Source of the DNA: PNKC01 sp039917655
GTDB taxonomy: Bacteria; Chloroflexota; Dehalococcoidia; Tepidiformales; Tepidiformaceae
Assembly: GCA_039917655.1 (NCBI GenBank)
Contig: JBDSJC010000153.1
Location: 1-9,200 of the forward strand
Direction of reading: 5' to 3'
DNA: 9,200 nt
Part shown: positions 5,716-9,200 of the stretch, one piece after another
Position numbering within the stretch: the first letter of the stretch is position 1
Layout: each line of letters starts with the position of its first letter
Translations under genes and position numbers: made by a program
The notes under the pieces: model-generated
Told to the model about the DNA's origin: nothing
Seen by the model: only the letters and a program-made list of their open reading frames with translations
Database searches by the model: none

Positions 5716-8220
5716 ATGGGCGCAAAACTTCCAACCTTTCTCAAGGTTCTGACCAGGAAAATCAGCCTCGGCGCACTGCTGCTCGCCATACTCGCCGCAA
5801 TGCTCCCCGACGGCGGTTCACCCGGTTGGGTACGGTCGGCGCACGCGGACCCGGCATTCGTCGATGGCTCAAGCTCGCAGTGTGAGCAGTGGATGGTTGG
5901 CATCAATCTCCTTCTCACGACGTTGTCGGTCCAGTCCATTGCCGAAGAGGGATGGGTGTATCGCAACGGGCTGGGCACTACGGACCGTTACCGTGATGCA
6001 AGCGGTGTGGTTACCAAGAGTAAGGTTGCCCACAACGACACGCCCGGCAATCACTACTCCCACGATTGGAACGCGGATATCCGCGTCGACCCCGGCCAGC
6101 AAGGCGTACTTTCGAACGTCAACCACCCGAACGACCAGGACTGGGTGGCCAGCCCGGCGGACTTCGTGCCGGCGACGAGCATTGAGATGGAATGGGAACT
6201 GGGCATCACGCCTGGCGAGAGGACGGGGGACGGTGCTGACCCGATCCTGCCTCGTTGGGTGCTACCCAATCTCGGTGATCGCCTCTGGACGAACGGCCAC
6301 TGGATTTTCGATTGTGGCCACGGCAAGAAGGTCGGGGGTCACTATGAGGAGGTGCAGGGCATTCAGGTGCTCGTAGACTATGTGAAGTACTTCCGCACCG
6401 AGATCCACCCTGCTCGTGCGATCGCCTCGATGCGGTCCCAAGCCGCCACTCTGCCGGGCTCGGGCACTACGCCGGTGCCGGTCACGGCAACTGACCTGTA
6501 CATCCACGGGCGCGGCGGCTTCATCGTCCAGCAGCTCAAGTGCGGCATCGACATCATCCTCGATGACGATACCAGTGACTGCGCACCCGAAACGGCGCCA
6601 ATTGATGACCTGTTCAGCTTCGACGTTTGCCTCCCGCCGAAACCGGCGCCTTCGGCGACGCTCGCCAGCCGTGTTGTGGTCGGTCCCGGCGATAGCGGGA
6701 AGGGCGGGACACCGGAGATCCAAGCCGTCGCCGCGAGCGCAGGCTGCAAGCTGCCGCCCGACGAATTCGGCAACGCTTTCGACCACGGTCAGATGCACCA
6801 CGTCACCGCCGATCTGCGTGGGACGGGCATTCTCCCCACCGATACGTACGCACGCCAGATCGTTTCCGGCTGGGTCTACCCAGAGCTGACGCCGTTGCCA
6901 CACCTCAGCCTGTCGCTCAACCGGCTCGACCTGCATGCAGACCTGGAGTTCGACCCGTTCGACGCCGAGATGACCTTCTGGTGGATGGGCGTCAACCGCG
7001 CGCCGAACGACGAATGGCATCGCCTGGTCAACTCGGAAATTCCAACCTACGACGACGCCGGCGCCGCCTGTTTCGCCCACACCAACACGCTCAACGACAT
7101 TGACGATGACGACCTTTGCGGGAATGGCTTGCTGAACTTCTCCGGTCCGACGTGGGACTTCTACCTGAGGCACGCCCAGTCGTTCACCGTGCAGACAACA
7201 GGTTTTGAACAGGATTGTCTGGACGGGTACTTCGGATCCAAGAAGTTTGAACTGTCCAGTTACATTCTTTGCTACGGCGCGCACATCTTCTTTGAATTGG
7301 GCAATGACCATGGCAATAACGACCCGATCGAACCGATGAACGCACCGGTTGGCGGCTCGGGAATTGACCTGGACACGCTGCTCGGCGAGCTCACCCTTGG
7401 CGTCCCCGGGAACTACGATTTCCGCTTCAAGTTGGAGAAAGTGGCGCTCGTCGACGAGGACAACGCGGACCTCGCCGCGGCGAAACATTGCACGTTCGTT
7501 GGCGAAGTTGCTCTCGCGGGCCAACCCTTCACATGCACGATTGCGGTCACGAACACGGGTCCTGGCCTGCCGCGAAATGTTGTGGTGACGGATGTTTTGA
7601 GCAGTACGCTGCCCGCCTCGGCCTACACCGTGGGTCCGGCCACCTACAAGGTAGGAGCCGATCCGACCGCGTATTCTTGCGGCGCAACCAGCTCGAGCGG
7701 TTTCAGCTGCAATGTCGGTACGGTGCCAGTCGGCGGCTCTGTGGCCATCAGCGTACAGGTGACGCCTTCGCGTGCGGGTACGTTCGCGAACCTGGCGACG
7801 GTCTCGACGTGGTCGATGGACCTGAATCCCACGAACAACTCATCCAGCGACAGTGTCCTGGTCTACCTTCCCGTGACGGTAGACATCCAGCCGGGCAACG
7901 TGCTGAATTCCGTGAACACCACCAAACGTGGGGTCATTTCGGTGGCAATTCTGACCGACAGCGGTTTCAACGCTGCTGCCGTTACCGTGGCCACCGCCTG
8001 TTTCGGGGAGGCGGATGACCCGGCGGAACGCAACTGCGCTGAATCCCACGGTGGACCTCACCTCGGGGACGTGGACAAGGATCAAGATCCGGATCTGCTC
8101 TTCCACTTCGAGGTGTTCGCGACGGGAATTGAATTCGGCGATACAAGGGCCTGTCTCAGGGGGACCTTCACCGACGGCACGGGCTTCTACGGGTGTGATG
8201 CGATTCGCACGGTGAAGTGA
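5716..8220 (+). CDS. Large secreted multidomain protein with DUF11 and IDIKPGS-like C-terminal domains
   Basis: An 834-residue exported protein of unknown function. GGAGG (5704-5708) lies 7 bases before the ATG, fixing the start. The signal peptide has Arg/Lys at 10-15, a hydrophobic core at 16-30 and likely cleavage at SAHA-DP (after residue 44). Residues 45 to about 585 match no family I can name. They contain HDWNAD (116-121), EMEWELG (157-163), WIFDCGH (196-202), RTEIHPARAIASM (227-239), FDHGQMHH (355-362) and FWWMGVN (421-427). These concentrations of His, Asp and Cys could form a metal or enzymatic site, which is inference. Many Cys residues suggest disulfides. Residues 590-715 form a DUF11-type beta-sandwich (CTIAVTNTGPG). 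Residues 722-834 begin VDIQPGNVLNSVN, like the widespread IDIKPGS domain, and carry an Asp ladder DVDKDQDPD (785-793) suited to calcium. No sorting signal or membrane anchor follows, so it is probably released or surface-bound through its beta domains. Confidence 0.85.
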   Translation: MGAKLPTFLKVLTRKISLGALLLAILAAMLPDGGSPGWVRSAHADPAFVDGSSSQCEQWMVGINLLLTTLSVQSIAEEGWVYRNGLGTTDRYRDASGVVTKSKVAHNDTPGNHYSHDWNADIRVDPGQQGVLSNVNHPNDQDWVASPADFVPATSIEMEWELGITPGERTGDGADPILPRWVLPNLGDRLWTNGHWIFDCGHGKKVGGHYEEVQGIQVLVDYVKYFRTEIHPARAIASMRSQAATLPGSGTTPVPVTATDLYIHGRGGFIVQQLKCGIDIILDDDTSDCAPETAPIDDLFSFDVCLPPKPAPSATLASRVVVGPGDSGKGGTPEIQAVAASAGCKLPPDEFGNAFDHGQMHHVTADLRGTGILPTDTYARQIVSGWVYPELTPLPHLSLSLNRLDLHADLEFDPFDAEMTFWWMGVNRAPNDEWHRLVNSEIPTYDDAGAACFAHTNTLNDIDDDDLCGNGLLNFSGPTWDFYLRHAQSFTVQTTGFEQDCLDGYFGSKKFELSSYILCYGAHIFFELGNDHGNNDPIEPMNAPVGGSGIDLDTLLGELTLGVPGNYDFRFKLEKVALVDEDNADLAAAKHCTFVGEVALAGQPFTCTIAVTNTGPGLPRNVVVTDVLSSTLPASAYTVGPATYKVGADPTAYSCGATSSSGFSCNVGTVPVGGSVAISVQVTPSRAGTFANLATVSTWSMDLNPTNNSSSDSVLVYLPVTVDIQPGNVLNSVNTTKRGVISVAILTDSGFNAAAVTVATACFGEADDPAERNCAESHGGPHLGDVDKDQDPDLLFHFEVFATGIEFGDTRACLRGTFTDGTGFYGCDAIRTVK

Positions 8221-8247
8221 GCTGCGGCCGCAAGGGCTGGCATATCT

Positions 8248-8294
8248 CCCGCTGAGCTCTGCTCCGGTTTCCCGGAATGGAATCGAGCAGCGGG
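8248..8294. terminator. Inverted repeat after the secreted-protein gene
   Basis: CCCGCTG (8248-8254) is inverted as CAGCGGG (8288-8294), with an alternative inner pairing of CTGCTC with GAGCAG and a CCGG-TTTC-CCGG hairpin between them. It lies 28 bases after the secreted-protein stop, between convergent genes, a natural place for a terminator. No T-run is present on either strand. Confidence 0.3.
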
Positions 8295-8323
8295 GTCTCC
8301 CTTCCACGATGACCAAATAGTGT

Positions 8324-8363
8324 CGGCGACCTCTGAGGTTAGAAATATCGACATCGGTCGCCG
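8324..8363 (-). terminator. Inverted repeat downstream of the FAD-oxidase gene
   Basis: CGGCGACC (8324-8331) pairs perfectly with GGTCGCCG (8356-8363) across 24 bases, which themselves allow a small ACCT/AGGT hairpin. On the minus strand it begins 30 bases after the oxidase stop codon and could end that transcript. The stretch that follows on that strand is only mildly T-rich, and the loop is long. Confidence 0.3.
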
Positions 8364-8392
8364 TAGGAGGGCTCCGAAACCTGCGAGGACGA

Positions 8393-9200
8393 TCAGGCAG
8401 GGAGGATGTTTTGGTTGATCCTGAAGAGGTTTTCGGGATCAAACTGCCGCTTGACCTGCCGCAGGCGTTCATGGTTCACACCATACGCGGAGGCCACGCG
8501 GTCCTCAGTTTCATCATCAGCCAGATAATTTACGTACCCGCCAGAAGCCATGAACGGCTTAAGAGCGTCATAAGTTTCCCTTGCCCACGCGATCTGTGCG
8601 CCGTCCTCGGCGGGGTCAACCCACTCGGAGGCAACCAGTAGATTGAAGCCAGGCGATCGGTGGGGAAAGGCGGTCGCTTCCACTGGCACTCGGCTTACGG
8701 CCCCATGGAAGTGTTCCACGATCATGCTGCTCATCGGCGACGGACAGTTGGAAAACTGCTCGATCATCACGTTCATGGCGCCATCGCTCAGTTCTGCCTG
8801 GAAGCTGGACTTCCAGTAGTTCCGTGCGCCTTTGGGAAATCCGCCGTCGAGCATGGCATTGAGCGCCGTGTAGGGAATCGGTCCGAGCGCATCCATGACC
8901 GGTGTGCCAAACGCCCGCATCCGAGCGAAGTCGGCGTCTGCCTGTTCCTCGGTTCCAAAGTGGCTGCAGACGATCGCGCAGACTTTTGCGCCAGAACCGT
9001 CCGGCGCATGCAACAACCCACCGAACATCACAACCTCGTCTGGCAGTGATGCAGAAAGGTCGCGGAAGAATCGGAACATCTCGCCCGCCTGTTCGAATGG
9101 GAAGGCGATAACTCCGCCGTGGACGATCGGTCCAACCGGGTGAACATCGAATTCGAACGTCGTGACGACACCAAAGTTGCCGCCGCCGCCACGCAGCGCC
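8393..9200 (-). CDS. FAD-linked oxidase, berberine-bridge-enzyme type, C-terminal part
   Basis: This flavoprotein oxidoreductase is cut by the window edge: 268 residues are visible, of roughly 450-480 for the family. The visible part opens with ALRGGGGNFGVVT, the conserved end of the FAD-binding domain (usually preceded by Trp). Next is a substrate-binding domain. The last ~47 residues form a BBE domain, with YVNYLADDE, then AYGVNHERLRQVK and FDPENLFRINQNI. That domain packs against the flavin isoalloxazine ring. The FAD domain that would show the His/Cys flavin-linking residues lies outside the window, so mono- or bicovalent attachment cannot be judged. Relatives oxidise sugars, alcohols or secondary-metabolite intermediates with O2; the substrate here is unknown. 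The reading frame continues to base 9199, so the Met encoded near 9079 is internal and not the start. The gene converges on the secreted-protein gene. Confidence 0.93.
   Translation of the reverse strand, partial: ALRGGGGNFGVVTTFEFDVHPVGPIVHGGVIAFPFEQAGEMFRFFRDLSASLPDEVVMFGGLLHAPDGSGAKVCAIVCSHFGTEEQADADFARMRAFGTPVMDALGPIPYTALNAMLDGGFPKGARNYWKSSFQAELSDGAMNVMIEQFSNCPSPMSSMIVEHFHGAVSRVPVEATAFPHRSPGFNLLVASEWVDPAEDGAQIAWARETYDALKPFMASGGYVNYLADDETEDRVASAYGVNHERLRQVKRQFDPENLFRINQNILPA

Noticed and set aside
6262..7524. Minus-strand 420-codon open frame across the secreted-protein gene
   Set aside because: The plus strand has a signal peptide, a good ribosome site and recognisable domains; the antisense translation shows none and arises from GC-rich codon bias.
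1..9200. CRISPR array, toxin-antitoxin or defence system
   Set aside because: No regularly spaced direct repeats were seen, and no gene pair with the size and character of such systems is present.

Overview
The window is moderately GC-rich bacterial DNA (about 58-60% in the sampled transporter genes). It looks like accessory sequence from an environmental bacterium, most likely Chloroflexota. That placement is an inference from three things: the Gly-Asp-Asp-Asp lipoprotein N-terminus of the binding protein, the secreted protein with DUF11 and IDIKPGS-type domains, and the style of the integrase tail. No phylogenetic marker other than one tRNA is present.

Left third (1-4023). The end of an unidentified reading frame (1-165) is followed by a peptide/nickel-type ABC importer operon: a binding lipoprotein (262-1986), permease B (2097-3014) and permease C (3025-3996). 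A 14-bp intercistronic hairpin (2045-2076) separates the abundant binding protein from the two tightly spaced permeases. The ATPase genes (D and F) do not follow, so the transporter must borrow ATPases encoded elsewhere.

Middle (4024-5700). A complete tRNA-Ala(GGC) with encoded CCA lies at 4100-4175. Downstream of it are decayed mobile genes on the minus strand. The first is the last 58 codons of a phage-type tyrosine recombinase, truncated right at its HxxR box. Abutting it is an IstB-like (IS21-family) C-terminal fragment that has no start codon and is easily missed by ORF calling. This is the pattern of an element integrated at a tRNA gene, later hit by an IS and then deleted. A small, GC-richer adenylate-kinase-like P-loop gene (4858-5427) follows and may be cargo or a late arrival.

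Right third (5701-9200). A large secreted protein (5716-8220) has a signal peptide, about 540 residues of uncharacterised sequence with His/Asp/Cys-rich motifs, a DUF11 domain and a C-terminal IDIKPGS-like domain with an acidic Asp ladder. It converges on a partial FAD-linked oxidase of the berberine-bridge-enzyme (BBE) type on the minus strand, cut by the window edge. The gap between them holds two inverted repeats that could act as terminators.

I see no CRISPR array, toxin-antitoxin pair or recognisable defence system. The least-explained items are the large secreted protein and the layered mobile-element scar behind the tRNA.
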